NCBI RefSeq assembly: GCF_004336805.1
Contig: NZ_SJXM01000012.1
Coordinates: 1 to 64,000, forward strand
Length of the DNA: 64,000 bases
Reading direction: 5' to 3'
Source: Aeromicrobium sp. IC_218
GTDB lineage: Bacteria; Actinomycetota; Actinomycetes; Propionibacteriales; Nocardioidaceae
The position numbers and the translations under genes are program-made. Below are positions 23,751 through 31,724 of the stretch, in pieces; the stretch's first letter is position 1, and the number at the start of each line of letters is the position of its first letter. The notes below the pieces were generated by a model that worked only from the letters and a program-made list of their open reading frames with translations, was not told the DNA's origin and made no database searches.

Positions 23751-24623
23751 TCAGCGCTGCTGCAGCGCCTCGTGGAAGGCGAGGATCCGCTGCGCGTCGC
23801 GGACGTGCAGGCTCTCGACCATCTTGCCCTTGAACGTGGCGACGCCCTTGCCCTCGGCCTGGGCCTCCTCGAAGGCGGCGATGAGGCCGCGGGCGTCCTC
23901 GACGTCCTGCTCGGAGGGGCCGAACGCGGCGTTGGCCGGCTCGACCTGCGAGGGGTGCACGAGGGTCTTGCCGTCGAAGCCCATCTCGCGACCCTGACGC
24001 GCCTCGGCCTCGAAGCCCTCGGCGTTCTTCACGTCGTTGAAGACGCCGTCGAGCACGACCTTGCCGGCGGCGCGGACGGCCAGCAGCGCCCAGGTGAGCG
24101 ACGGGACGAGGGGTGCGCGGCCCGGCACGTGCAGCGCGTGGCTGTCGTTGACCAGGTCGTTGGTGCCCATGACGAAGACGGTCAGCCGCTCGTGCGCGGT
24201 GGCGATCTGCTCGGCGTGCAGGATCGCGATCGGCGTCTCGATCATGGCCCACAGCTGCGTGTGGGCCGGGGGGCCGTGGCGCTCGAGCGCGGCGACGAGG
24301 GCGTGCACCTCCTCGGCGGAGTTCACCTTCGGGACCAGGACGGCGTCGGGGCCGGCCTGGGCGGCGGCGGCCAGGTCGTCGTCGTGCCACTGGGTGCCGA
24401 TCCCGTTGACCCGGATGGCCAGCTCGCGGTGGCCGTACTCGCCGGAGCGGACGGCGGCGCAGACGCGCTCGCGGGCCTCGACCTTCGCGTCGGGCGCGAC
24501 GGCGTCCTCGAGGTCGAGGATGAGGGCGTCGGCGTCGATGCCCTTGGCCTTCTCCAGCGCGCGCTCGTTGGCGCCGGGCATGTACAGGACGGAGCGGCGC
24601 GGCCGCAGGAGGGTGTCGGTCAT
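23751..24623 (-). CDS. CitE/HpcH family CoA-ester lyase (first of a tandem pair)
   Basis: Protein of 290 residues of the citryl-CoA/malyl-CoA lyase family (TIM-barrel, Mg-dependent). Signatures: RRSVLYMPGANERALEKAKG, ADALILDLEDAVAPDAK (metal and substrate Asp/Glu), VRVNGIGTQWHDDDL-like strand, DAVLVPKVNSAEEV, WAMIETPIAILHAEQIA (Glu ligand) and GKTLVHPSQVEPANAAFGPS. Likely acts on malyl-CoA, methylmalyl-CoA or citramalyl-CoA; exact substrate cannot be set. Starts 8 bp after the next family member upstream, so both share a transcript. Confidence 0.9.
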   Translation of the reverse strand: MTDTLLRPRRSVLYMPGANERALEKAKGIDADALILDLEDAVAPDAKVEARERVCAAVRSGEYGHRELAIRVNGIGTQWHDDDLAAAAQAGPDAVLVPKVNSAEEVHALVAALERHGPPAHTQLWAMIETPIAILHAEQIATAHERLTVFVMGTNDLVNDSHALHVPGRAPLVPSLTWALLAVRAAGKVVLDGVFNDVKNAEGFEAEARQGREMGFDGKTLVHPSQVEPANAAFGPSEQDVEDARGLIAAFEEAQAEGKGVATFKGKMVESLHVRDAQRILAFHEALQQR

Positions 24624-24631
24624 GGCTCTCC

Positions 24632-25681
24632 TCAGAGGTCGTAGGCCGCGGCCAGCTCGGGGTCGCGCTCGGCCAGGGCCCGGGCCAGGTCGAGCATGAC
24701 CAGGCACTGCTTGCAGGAGGCGTCGTCCTCCATCTTGCCGTCGATCATCACCGCGCCCGAGCCGTCGCCCATGGCCTCGACGACGCGCTTGGCGTGCGCG
24801 ACGTCCTCGGGGGCGGGGGAGAAGACGCGCTTGGCGATGTCGATCTGCACCGGGTGCAGGCTCCAGGCGCCGACGCAGCCGAGCAGGAAGGCGTTGCGGA
24901 ACTGGTCCTCGCAGGCGACGACGTCCTTGATGTCTCCGAACGGGCCGTAGAAGGGAAGGATGTCGTTCGCGGCGCAGGCGTCGACCATGCGCGCGATCGT
25001 GTAGTGCCACAGGTCCTGCTGGTAGGTGGTGCGTCCCTGCGTGAGGTCGTCGCCCGTCGGGTCCTGACGGACGAGGTAGCCCGGATGACCGCCGCCGACC
25101 CGCGTCGTCTTCATGCGGCGGCTGGCGGCGAGGTCGGCGGGGCCGAGGCTGATGCCCTGCATGCGCGGGCTGGCCCCGGCGATCTCCTCGACGTTGGCGA
25201 CGCCCTCGGCGGTCTCCAGGATCGCGTGCACGAGGATCGGGCGCTCCAGGCCGGCGCGGGCCTCGAGCTGGGCGAGCAGCCGGTCGACGTAGTGGATGTC
25301 CTGGGCGCCCTCGACCTTCGGCACCATGATGACGTCGAGCTTGTGCCCGATCTCGGTGACGAGCGTGACCAGGTCGTCCAGCACCCACGGCGAGTCCAGG
25401 CTGTTGACCCGGGTCCACAGCTGGGTGTCGCCGAAGTCGGTCGCCTTCGCGATCTCGACCAGGCCCTGGCGCGCGGCCTCCTTCTTCTCCGTCTTCACCG
25501 CGTCCTCGAGGTTGCCGAGGATGATGTCGACCTTCTTCGCGATGTCCGGCACCTTGGCCGCCATCTTCTCGTTGCTGGGGTCGAAGAAGTGGATCATCCG
25601 CGAGGGGCGGAAGGGGACCTCGGCCACCGGGGCGGGGGCACCCACCGCCAGCGGACGCAGGAAGGCTCGGGGATTGCGCAC
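24632..25681 (-). CDS. CitE-like lyase, L-malyl-CoA/beta-methylmalyl-CoA lyase type (second of the pair)
   Basis: Protein of 349 residues, longer than its neighbour. Seen: [99 protein letters not shown] and [20 protein letters not shown]. This set is like the malyl-CoA/methylmalyl-CoA lyases with an inserted lid, distinct from the shorter CitE copy. GTG start at 25681 with GGAG before it. Together the two lyases suggest glyoxylate, propionate or C5-dicarboxylate metabolism; partners are not in the window. Confidence 0.88.
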   Translation of the reverse strand: MRNPRAFLRPLAVGAPAPVAEVPFRPSRMIHFFDPSNEKMAAKVPDIAKKVDIILGNLEDAVKTEKKEAARQGLVEIAKATDFGDTQLWTRVNSLDSPWVLDDLVTLVTEIGHKLDVIMVPKVEGAQDIHYVDRLLAQLEARAGLERPILVHAILETAEGVANVEEIAGASPRMQGISLGPADLAASRRMKTTRVGGGHPGYLVRQDPTGDDLTQGRTTYQQDLWHYTIARMVDACAANDILPFYGPFGDIKDVVACEDQFRNAFLLGCVGAWSLHPVQIDIAKRVFSPAPEDVAHAKRVVEAMGDGSGAVMIDGKMEDDASCKQCLVMLDLARALAERDPELAAAYDL

Positions 25682-25763
25682 AACAGCTCCGTTCGGTTCC
25701 GACTGCGACGTGCTCGCCAGTATGGCGAACCCCGATCAGGGTCGCCGAGTCAGATGGATCACG

Positions 25764-27254
25764 TCACGGAGCGAGCGGAGCGGGGTGCCGGTGGGCCCAC
25801 GGCCGGGCCTGCTCCAGCTGCGCGGCGACCTGCAGCAGCAGCGCGTCCTCGCCCAGTCGGCCGACCAGCTGCACGCCGAGCGGCAGGCCCTCGGGCGTCC
25901 AGTGCAGCGGGACGTTGATCGCCGGGCGCCCGGTGAGGTTGGCCAGCTGCGTGTAGGGCACCCAGCCGAGGTTCTGGCTGACCAGGTCGTCGAGGATGCC
26001 GGTCTTGGCCAGCACCCGGCCGCCCTTGGCCTTGCTGACCACCCGCGACAGCCGCTGCAGCAGGGGAGCGGTGGTGAGCTCGCCGACCCGCAGCGGCCGC
26101 TTGGCCAGGGTCGGGGTGAGGAACAGGTCGTAGGACTGCTGGAAGTCGACCAGCGAGCGGACGTAGCCGTGGACGTTGCCGAGCGCCTGCTGGGCGGCGA
26201 CCACGCCGGCGGCGCGGCCGATCTCGGCGATGGCCAGCGTGTCGGCCTCGAAGTCGCGGCTGGTCGCGCCGGTGCGGGCCTTGGTGAGCTCCACCTCGGC
26301 GGCCAGGTTGGCGAACCAGATGGTCAGGAAGTCGCGGGCCAGCGCCTCGTCGTCGTACGGCGGCGTGACCTCCTCGACCTCGTGGCCCAGCTCCGCCAGC
26401 AGCGCGGCGGCCTCGTGCATGGCGGCCACGGCCTCGGGGTCGGGGTCGGCGGTGATGGCCGAACGGGCCGAGAAGCCGACGCGCAGGCGGCCGGGCGCGT
26501 CCTTGACCGCCTCGGCGAACGGGCGCTGCGGCACCGGGGCCTGGTAGCCGGCGTACGGGTGCGGGCCGACGATGGCGTCGAGCAGGCCGGCGTTGTCGCG
26601 GACGGTGCGCGAGACGACGCCCTGCACGGCCATGCCGATCATCGACTCGCCGGTCTGCGGGCCGTACGGCGCGAGGCCGCGGCTGGGCTTGAGCCCGACC
26701 AGGCCGTTGCACGCGGCCGGGATGCGGATCGAGCCGCCGCCGTCGTTGGCGCCGGCGGCCGGGACGACGCCCGCGGCGACGGCCGCGCCGGACCCACCGG
26801 ACGATCCGCCGGGGGTGTGGCCCAGCCGCCAGGGGTTGCGGGCCGGGCCCCAGTACTCGGGCTCGGTGACGCCCTTCGCGCCGAACTCGGGGGTGTTGGT
26901 CTTGCCGAAGATGACCAGCCCGGCGTCGAGCCAGCGCTGGACGACGCTCGCGTGCTCGGTGGCCACGTCGCCGCGGAGGGCCCGCGAGCCGTACGACGTC
27001 GGGTAGCCGGCGACCTCCTGCATGAGGTCCTTGACCAGGAACGGGACACCGGCGAACGGCCCGGACAGGTCGGGGTCGTCGACGATCGAGTCGGCGAGGT
27101 CGTCGGTGCGGACGACGATCGCGTTGAGCCGTCCGTTCACCTCGTCCGCGCGCTGGCGGGCCGCGGCGAGCAGCTCGCTGGGCTTGACCTGCTTGGACGC
27201 GACGAGCTCGGCGAGCCCCGTCGCGTCGTAGGTCATGTACTCGGTGACGTCCAC
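25764..27254 (-). CDS. Amidase signature family protein
   Basis: Hydrolase of 496 residues with the Ser-cisSer-Lys triad: Lys in VPFLVKDLMQEVAG (about 73), Ser pair in PGGSSGGSGAAVAAG and NDGGGSIRIPAACNGLVGLK (about 150-185). The substrate (amide, nitrile product or amino-acid amide) is unknown, and no gatB or gatC neighbours exist. The GTG at 27254 has AGGAGG 7 nt before it and is preferred to the ATG six codons later. The last codons (PAPLAP then TGA) are formed by the short GCTCCGCTCGCTCCGTGA repeat, also seen near other gene ends here. Confidence 0.9.
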   Translation of the reverse strand: MDVTEYMTYDATGLAELVASKQVKPSELLAAARQRADEVNGRLNAIVVRTDDLADSIVDDPDLSGPFAGVPFLVKDLMQEVAGYPTSYGSRALRGDVATEHASVVQRWLDAGLVIFGKTNTPEFGAKGVTEPEYWGPARNPWRLGHTPGGSSGGSGAAVAAGVVPAAGANDGGGSIRIPAACNGLVGLKPSRGLAPYGPQTGESMIGMAVQGVVSRTVRDNAGLLDAIVGPHPYAGYQAPVPQRPFAEAVKDAPGRLRVGFSARSAITADPDPEAVAAMHEAAALLAELGHEVEEVTPPYDDEALARDFLTIWFANLAAEVELTKARTGATSRDFEADTLAIAEIGRAAGVVAAQQALGNVHGYVRSLVDFQQSYDLFLTPTLAKRPLRVGELTTAPLLQRLSRVVSKAKGGRVLAKTGILDDLVSQNLGWVPYTQLANLTGRPAINVPLHWTPEGLPLGVQLVGRLGEDALLLQVAAQLEQARPWAHRHPAPLAP

Positions 27255-27300
27255 GAAGCCTCCTGGGTCGGTGCTGGCGTCACGCTAGTGGCGCACGGGC

Positions 27301-27597
27301 TCACTCGTCCTCGCTGGTGAGCAGGCGCCGGTGCGCCGAGGCGACCTCGACCTCGGGGTGCCAGGCCACGAGCTTCTCCACCGCGTCCAGCACCTCCACG
27401 ACGTGGGCGCGGTCGGCGGACACCACGCTCGCCCCGACCAGCGTCCGCCGGTACAGGTCCTGGTGGCCGACCTCGGCCGCGCTCACGTCGAAGCGGCGCT
27501 TGACCTCCGCGACGATCGGCCGGACGAGCGAACGCTTCTGCTTGAGCGAGCGCACGTCGCCCAGCAGCAGGTCCAGCTCGATCCAGCCGATCCACAC
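27301..27597 (-). CDS. DUF503 (YlxP-like) protein
   Basis: Protein of 98 residues. The family pattern is clear: WIGWIELDLLLGDVRSLKQK, KRSLVRPIVAEVKRRFDVSA and VVSADRAHVVEVLDAVEKLV. YlxP proteins are usually next to rbfA or infB and may act in ribosome maturation; here the gene is away from that locus and follows a zinc-ribbon gene by 1 bp. GTG start. Function is inferred only from family. Confidence 0.9.
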   Translation of the reverse strand: MWIGWIELDLLLGDVRSLKQKRSLVRPIVAEVKRRFDVSAAEVGHQDLYRRTLVGASVVSADRAHVVEVLDAVEKLVAWHPEVEVASAHRRLLTSEDE

Positions 27598-27598
27598 G

Positions 27599-27949
27599 TC
27601 AGTCGAACAGCTCTCCGAGCCAGTGGCCCTTGCGCTTCTTGTAGCCGCCGCCTCCGTAGTACCGCTTGTCGGAGTCGTCGTAGTAGCGGTTGCCGTAGGC
27701 CGGCTGCGGCTGCTGGTAGCCCGGCGGCTGGCTGTACGACGGAGCGGCGGGCTGGGCCGGCGGTGCCTGCGGGGCGGGAGCCGGCGGGGCCGGCGGAGTG
27801 GCCGGTCCGGCCTCGGCGGCCACGCGGTCGAGGATCTTGTCGAGCTCGCCGCGGTCGAGCCAGACGCCTCGGCACTCGGGGCAGTAGTCGATCTCGATGC
27901 CGGATCGCTCGCTCATGGTCAGGGTCGCGCCGTCGATGGGGCACTTCAT
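27599..27949 (-). CDS. Zinc-ribbon (TFIIB-type) protein with Pro/Gln/Tyr-rich tail
   Basis: Protein of 116 residues. N-terminal zinc ribbon with Cys at 3 and the pair C-P-E-C (MKCPIDG, DYCPECRGVWLDRGELDKIL), as in the zf-TFIIB family of small bacterial proteins. The middle (about 50-90) is a low-complexity Pro/Ala/Gln/Tyr stretch and the end is basic (YYGGGGYKKRKGHWLGELFD). AAGGAGG precedes the ATG. Likely binds nucleic acid or a protein partner. Probably co-transcribed with the DUF503 gene. Confidence 0.87.
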   Translation of the reverse strand: MKCPIDGATLTMSERSGIEIDYCPECRGVWLDRGELDKILDRVAAEAGPATPPAPPAPAPQAPPAQPAAPSYSQPPGYQQPQPAYGNRYYDDSDKRYYGGGGYKKRKGHWLGELFD

Positions 27950-28000
27950 CAGGTGGTACCTCCTTGCCGGGTCAACGCACGGACCCCGCCCATGGTTCCG

Positions 28001-28240
28001 TCACCAGGGGAGCAGTCCGCGGCGCTCCGCGGCGTCCAGCAGCGCGCGCGTCGCGGCCCGGGTCAGCAGCAGGGCGGTGCCCAGCATGACGAACCACGCG
28101 GAGACCACGGACGCCGGATGTGCCCAGCCCAGACCGAGCGCGTGCTCGGCGCTCATGACCAGCAGCGTGATGGCGACCCACCCGACGGCGAAGAACCGGG
28201 CGGCGTCCAGGAGCATCCGGAGCGGGGTGGGACGGGTCAC
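28001..28240 (-). CDS. Small two-helix membrane protein
   Basis: Protein of 79 residues: basic N-terminus (TRPTPLRMLLDAAR), helix FFAVGWVAITLLVMSAEHAL (about 16-35), helix VVSAWFVMLGTALLLT (about 45-60), then a charged tail ending LLPW. Not recognised. The GTG at 28240 is supported by TACCGT (28252-28247) exactly 6 nt upstream, the local leaderless pattern. Confidence 0.7.
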   Translation of the reverse strand: MTRPTPLRMLLDAARFFAVGWVAITLLVMSAEHALGLGWAHPASVVSAWFVMLGTALLLTRAATRALLDAAERRGLLPW

Positions 28241-28289
28241 CTCTCGACGGTACGTCGGCCTCGCCGGACCTGCTCGCGGAGGCGTCCGG

Positions 28290-28904
28290 TCAGGACTCCA
28301 TCGCGTCGGCGACGGCGGACGCGCGCGGGTCGGACTCGTCGCGCAGGCCCGCGACGACGCCGGCGCGGTCGGCATCGGAACGGTTCTGGCTGTACTTGCG
28401 CTTGGCCTCGACGCGCTCGACGGTGAGCTCCACGCCCACGATCGCCCGCAGCATCCCGGAGGTGTACCGCTCGGGCGCATCGGTCACCGCCCACGGCTCG
28501 GGACGCGGCTGCTCGTGGGCGTCGGTCAGCCGGGTCACCGCGGTGCGCAGCCAGTCGACGTCGTCGTGGACCCGCACGGTGCCGCTCATGTGGACGGACT
28601 CGTAGTTCCAGGTCGGTACCACGCGGCCGTGCTCGGCCTTGCTGGCGTACCAGGCGGGGGAGACGTAGGCCTGCGGTCCGGTGACGACGAGCAGCGCCTT
28701 GGTCGGCTCGAGCAGCGACCGCCAGTGGTCGTTCGCGCGGGCCATGTGCGCCACCACGGTGTCGCCGTCCCACAGGACGGGCAGCAGGGTAGCCACCGGG
28801 TACCCGTCGGCACCGACGGTGACCAGCTCGCCGGTGCCGAGCGCGGCGACCATGGCGCGGACCTGGGACTCGTCGTCGACGGCGTTCGGCGCGGGCACGT
28901 ACAT
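28290..28904 (-). CDS. FMN-binding PaiB-like negative regulator
   Basis: Protein of 204 residues of the PaiB family (split-barrel flavin-binding fold). Signatures: MYVPAPNAVDDESQVRAMVA, GYPVATLLPVLWDGDTVVAH, HMARANDHWRSL, GPQAYVSPAWYASKAEHGRVVPTWNY, and ERVEAKRKYSQNRSDADRAG near the end. PaiB represses protease and sporulation genes in Bacillus; in actinobacteria the role is unproved. TACGCT (28916-28911) is 6 nt before the ATG. Confidence 0.9.
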   Translation of the reverse strand: MYVPAPNAVDDESQVRAMVAALGTGELVTVGADGYPVATLLPVLWDGDTVVAHMARANDHWRSLLEPTKALLVVTGPQAYVSPAWYASKAEHGRVVPTWNYESVHMSGTVRVHDDVDWLRTAVTRLTDAHEQPRPEPWAVTDAPERYTSGMLRAIVGVELTVERVEAKRKYSQNRSDADRAGVVAGLRDESDPRASAVADAMES

Positions 28905-28910
28905 GGGACG

Positions 28911-28916
28911 AGCGTA
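28911..28916 (-). promoter_or_regulatory. -10 box of the PaiB-like gene
   Basis: TACGCT read on the minus strand, 6 nt from the ATG at 28904; predicts a leaderless transcript. Confidence 0.5.
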
Positions 28917-28981
28917 GAGAACCGGGCCGTCGGGCGGGGAAGCGAGTCTCCGGGCCCACGCTCCAGGACGTCCGAGAACGC

Positions 28982-29013
28982 CGAAGGCCCCGACCGTCTG
29001 GTCGGGGCCTTCG
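28982..29013 (-). terminator. Hairpin after tRNA-Lys
   Basis: 14-bp arms CGAAGGCCCCGACC (28982-28995) and 29000-29013 around a 4-nt loop, directly after the tRNA 3' end on the minus strand. Confidence 0.7.
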
Positions 29014-29015
29014 TG

Positions 29016-29091
<76 letters not shown>

Positions 29092-29197
29092 GCGAGAAAG
29101 AACATTAGCAGCACCCTCCTGAGGGGGTGAAATCGGGGGTCGGGCGGCTTCGCAGCGGCCTGGAACGCCGGGCAGATCGGCCCTCCGAAGCCAGGTC

Positions 29198-29887
29198 TCA
29201 GTGGCGCTGTCGGGTGCGCTCCCCGGCCTCGTCGGCCGCGACCGCGACCTCCGGGTCCACCGGCCTGTTGCCAGCGGCCTCCTCCTCGTGGACCTTGCGC
29301 CGCAGGCGGCCCATGCCGGGCAGACGGAGGACGAGCTCGTTGAGCTCGGTGACGACGTCCAGCAGCTGGTGCATGTCCGGGGCCACCGACTGCAGGTTGG
29401 CCAGCATCGGCATGAGGTCCTTCTCGAGGGCCTCGGCCAGGCGGGGCAGCTTGTCGATCATCTCGACGGCCGCGGCGACCTCGTGCTCGCCGGTGGTGCG
29501 GGCCAGGGTCTGCAGCGTGGGCTGCAGCGCCTGGATGCTGGGCTCGAGCGAGTCGACCAGCGCGGCGGCGCGGTTGGCCGTCGGCTCGGCGCTGGCGACC
29601 GTGCCGGCGCTGCGGACGATCAGCTCGTTGGCCTCGTCGAGCGTCCGCTCGGTGCGGGCGACCAGCGCGTCGGCGGACTCGCGGGTGTTCTCGACCCCCG
29701 CGATCAGCGCGTCGGCCGCCTTGCGGGTCTGCTCGATGCCGGCGATGAGCACGTCGGCCCGGTCGACCAGCTGCTCGGCGGCCTCCAGGAGTCGCAGCAC
29801 ACGGGGGATCGACGTCACGGCGTCCTGCAGCAGCGCGGGCGCGACGCCGGCGACGGTGAGCAGGTCGCGAGGATCGGGGAGCCTCAT
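29198..29887 (-). CDS. Coiled-coil protein with 14-residue repeats
   Basis: Protein of 229 residues, not recognised. After LPDPRDLLTVAGVAPALLQD come four to five 14-residue repeats (about 44-110): ADVLIAGIEQTRKA, ADALIAGVENTRES, ADALVARTERTLDE, ANELIVRSAGTVAS. The whole is alpha-helical, and the end is charged. No signal peptide or membrane helix. The pattern resembles membrane-skirting or phasin-like helical proteins, but that is only a guess. It overlaps the Ser-repeat gene by 4 bp (ATGA), so the two are a coupled unit. Confidence 0.75.
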   Translation of the reverse strand: MRLPDPRDLLTVAGVAPALLQDAVTSIPRVLRLLEAAEQLVDRADVLIAGIEQTRKAADALIAGVENTRESADALVARTERTLDEANELIVRSAGTVASAEPTANRAAALVDSLEPSIQALQPTLQTLARTTGEHEVAAAVEMIDKLPRLAEALEKDLMPMLANLQSVAPDMHQLLDVVTELNELVLRLPGMGRLRRKVHEEEAAGNRPVDPEVAVAADEAGERTRQRH

Positions 29888-30171
29888 CGTCCGGCCTCCG
29901 CCCGCTCGCGCCAGCCGAACCGGCTCAGGGCGCTGAGCGCCGAGAAGATCGAGAACCGGGACGCGAACGAGAACGCCGAGAAGAACGACCCGAAGGACGC
30001 GAAGGACCCGATCGACAGCACCGAGTGGCTCGAGCCGATGGACAGGATGCTGTGGTGAGACCCGATCGACAGGATGCTCTGGTGCGAGGCGAACGACAGG
30101 ATCGACTGGCTCGACAGCCGTGACCGCAGCGAGGAGTCGTCGGGGGCGCAGCAGTCGGGGGTGTGGCTCAC
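29884..30171 (-). CDS. Small serine-rich SILSIGS decapeptide-repeat protein
   Basis: Protein of 95 residues. Start MSHTPDCCAPDDSSLRSRL, then about ten-residue repeats: SSQSILSFASH, QSILSIGSHH, SILSIGSSHS, VLSIGSFASF, passing into Phe/Ser/Ala repeats (FGSFFSAFSFASRFSIFSAL). Alternating Ser/Ile/Leu and Gly suggests stacked beta turns (solenoid or amyloid-like) or a membrane-inserting sheet. I remember similar S-V-L-S-I-G-S repeat proteins in other actinobacteria but know no function. TAGGTT (30183-30178) is 6 nt before the GTG. The repeats are also visible in DNA. It overlaps the coiled-coil gene. Confidence 0.75.
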   Translation of the reverse strand: MSHTPDCCAPDDSSLRSRLSSQSILSFASHQSILSIGSHHSILSIGSSHSVLSIGSFASFGSFFSAFSFASRFSIFSALSALSRFGWRERAEAGR

Positions 30172-30291
30172 CGGGCCAACCTACTGCCGCGACCCCGGGC
30201 CCGCGATCCCTCGCGGACGGGCTCCGAGGTCGTGCACGCGGGGGTCCGTCCCGGGAGGACCGCCGGGGCCGATGCTGCTTGACTGGTGGGC

Positions 30292-31134
30292 ATGAGCCAC
30301 TCCGGTGACGACGACACGATCATCCAGGGCGCCGTCCCGGCCGAGCAGGTCGGCGACTACGACGTCGCCTCCCCGGAGTCGCGGACCCTCGCGACCGTCG
30401 TGGGCACGATCCTCGGCGCGCTGGTGCTGGTGGGGCTGTTCCTGCTCCTCTCGCTGGCCATGCGCGACACCCGGGTCGAGTCGCAGGTCGTGGAGCTCGA
30501 CGGCTCCGCCCAGGTCGTGCTGCAGGCGACCAATGCCGACGTCCGGCTCGTGCCCGGCGACGGCGACGACCTGCGCGTGCGCGCCGAGGTGGACGAGAGC
30601 CTGCTCAGCACCGACTTCGAGCTGCGCCGCAGCGGCGACGCCATCGCCATCGCCGCCGACTGCATCACCTGGCTGTCCCCGGGCTGTGGCGCGGAGGTGA
30701 CCGTGGAGGTGCCCGACGGCGTCCCGGTCGAGCTGACCACGACGTCCGGGAAGGCCGAGGTGCGCGACCTGGACACCGACGTGCTCGTGCGCACCGGGGA
30801 TGGTGACGTCGTCGTGGGCGGCAAGCTCGCCACGGTGGCCGTGACCACCGGCTCGGGGTCGGTGACCTCGCGCGACCTGGACGCCGTCGAGCTGAAGGTC
30901 ACCACCGACAGCGGCGACGTCGAGGTGGTGATGGTCGAGCAGCCCTACGCGCTGGCCGTCACGACCGACAGCGGCGACGTCGAGGCGACGCTGCCGGACG
31001 GCGAGCGCACCTACCAGGTCAAGACCCGCAGCGACGACGGCGACGTGACGTCCGACCTCGACGACGACCCGGAGGGCGAGGGACTCGTCAGCCTGCGCAC
31101 GGGCAGCGGCGACGTGCGCCTGACGGTGCGATGA
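30292..31134 (+). CDS. Membrane-anchored DUF4097 beta-strand repeat protein
   Basis: Protein of 280 residues. One membrane helix (TLATVVGTILGALVLVGLFLLLS, written in part; about 33-55) and then a beta-helix-like outer domain made of repeats ending SGDV or GDGDV: TTSGKAEVRDL, RTGDGDVVVGGK, TTGSGSVTSRD, TTDSGDVEVVM, TTDSGDVEATL, RTGSGDVRLTV. This is the DUF4097 (putative adhesin) pattern. Function unknown. The ATG at 30292 is chosen over GTG 30286. Overlaps the nucleosidase gene by 4 bp. Confidence 0.87.
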   Translation: MSHSGDDDTIIQGAVPAEQVGDYDVASPESRTLATVVGTILGALVLVGLFLLLSLAMRDTRVESQVVELDGSAQVVLQATNADVRLVPGDGDDLRVRAEVDESLLSTDFELRRSGDAIAIAADCITWLSPGCGAEVTVEVPDGVPVELTTTSGKAEVRDLDTDVLVRTGDGDVVVGGKLATVAVTTGSGSVTSRDLDAVELKVTTDSGDVEVVMVEQPYALAVTTDSGDVEATLPDGERTYQVKTRSDDGDVTSDLDDDPEGEGLVSLRTGSGDVRLTVR

Positions 31135-31667
31135 GCGTCCTGGTCGTCAGCGCCACGAAGGCTGAGGCCGCGTACGTCCCCGACGGGCTGGACCTGCTCG
31201 TCTGCGGCGTCGGCAAGGTGGAGGCCGCGGTGCGCACGGGCGAGGCGATCGCCCGGCTGCGGCCGAGCCTCGTCGTCAACGTCGGCACCTGTGGCGCCTT
31301 GCGGGAGGGCGTGAGCGGCTTGTTCGAGCCGTCGCGCGTCGTGAACCACGACTTCGACGCGGCCGGCATCCGGGCGCTCGGGTACGACGTGGGCGACGAG
31401 GTCGAGCTGCCCGGCGGCGACGGGAGCGTGCTCGCGACCGGCGACCGCTTCGTCACCGACCCCGTCGTCCGCGACGGCCTGGCGCTGCGGGCCTCGCTCG
31501 TCGACATGGAGGGCTACGCGATCGTGCGGGCCGCGCAGGCGTTCGACGTGCCCGTGCGTCTGGTCAAGGTGGTCAGCGACGATGCGGACGAGTCGGCCCT
31601 GGACTGGCCGTCGGTCGTCGACGGCTGCGCCCGCCGGCTGGGGGAGTGGCTCGTCGCGCACGCCTGA
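31131..31667 (+). CDS. MTA/SAH nucleosidase-like (nucleoside phosphorylase fold) protein
   Basis: Protein of 178 residues, shorter than typical MtnN (about 230). It keeps the key parts: VGKVEAAVRTGEAIARLRPS, VNVGTCGALRE, RVVNHDFD, SLVDMEGYAIVRAA (Glu that holds the ribose) and VKVVSDDADESAL (catalytic Asp). Probably cleaves the N-glycosidic bond of a nucleoside such as methylthioadenosine, S-adenosylhomocysteine or futalosine. Coupled to the DUF4097 gene by ATGA. Confidence 0.82.
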   Translation: MSVLVVSATKAEAAYVPDGLDLLVCGVGKVEAAVRTGEAIARLRPSLVVNVGTCGALREGVSGLFEPSRVVNHDFDAAGIRALGYDVGDEVELPGGDGSVLATGDRFVTDPVVRDGLALRASLVDMEGYAIVRAAQAFDVPVRLVKVVSDDADESALDWPSVVDGCARRLGEWLVAHA

Positions 31668-31680
31668 CCCGCACGCAGCA

Positions 31681-31716
31681 CGACGCCCCGCACCCCTCGA
31701 GGGGTGCGGGGCGTCG
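31681..31716. terminator. 36-bp perfect palindrome between convergent genes
   Basis: 18-bp arms (CGACGCCCCGCACCCCTC and complement) centred on TCGA, between the nucleosidase stop and the nuclease stop. Confidence 0.8.
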
Positions 31717-31724
31717 CGCGTCGG

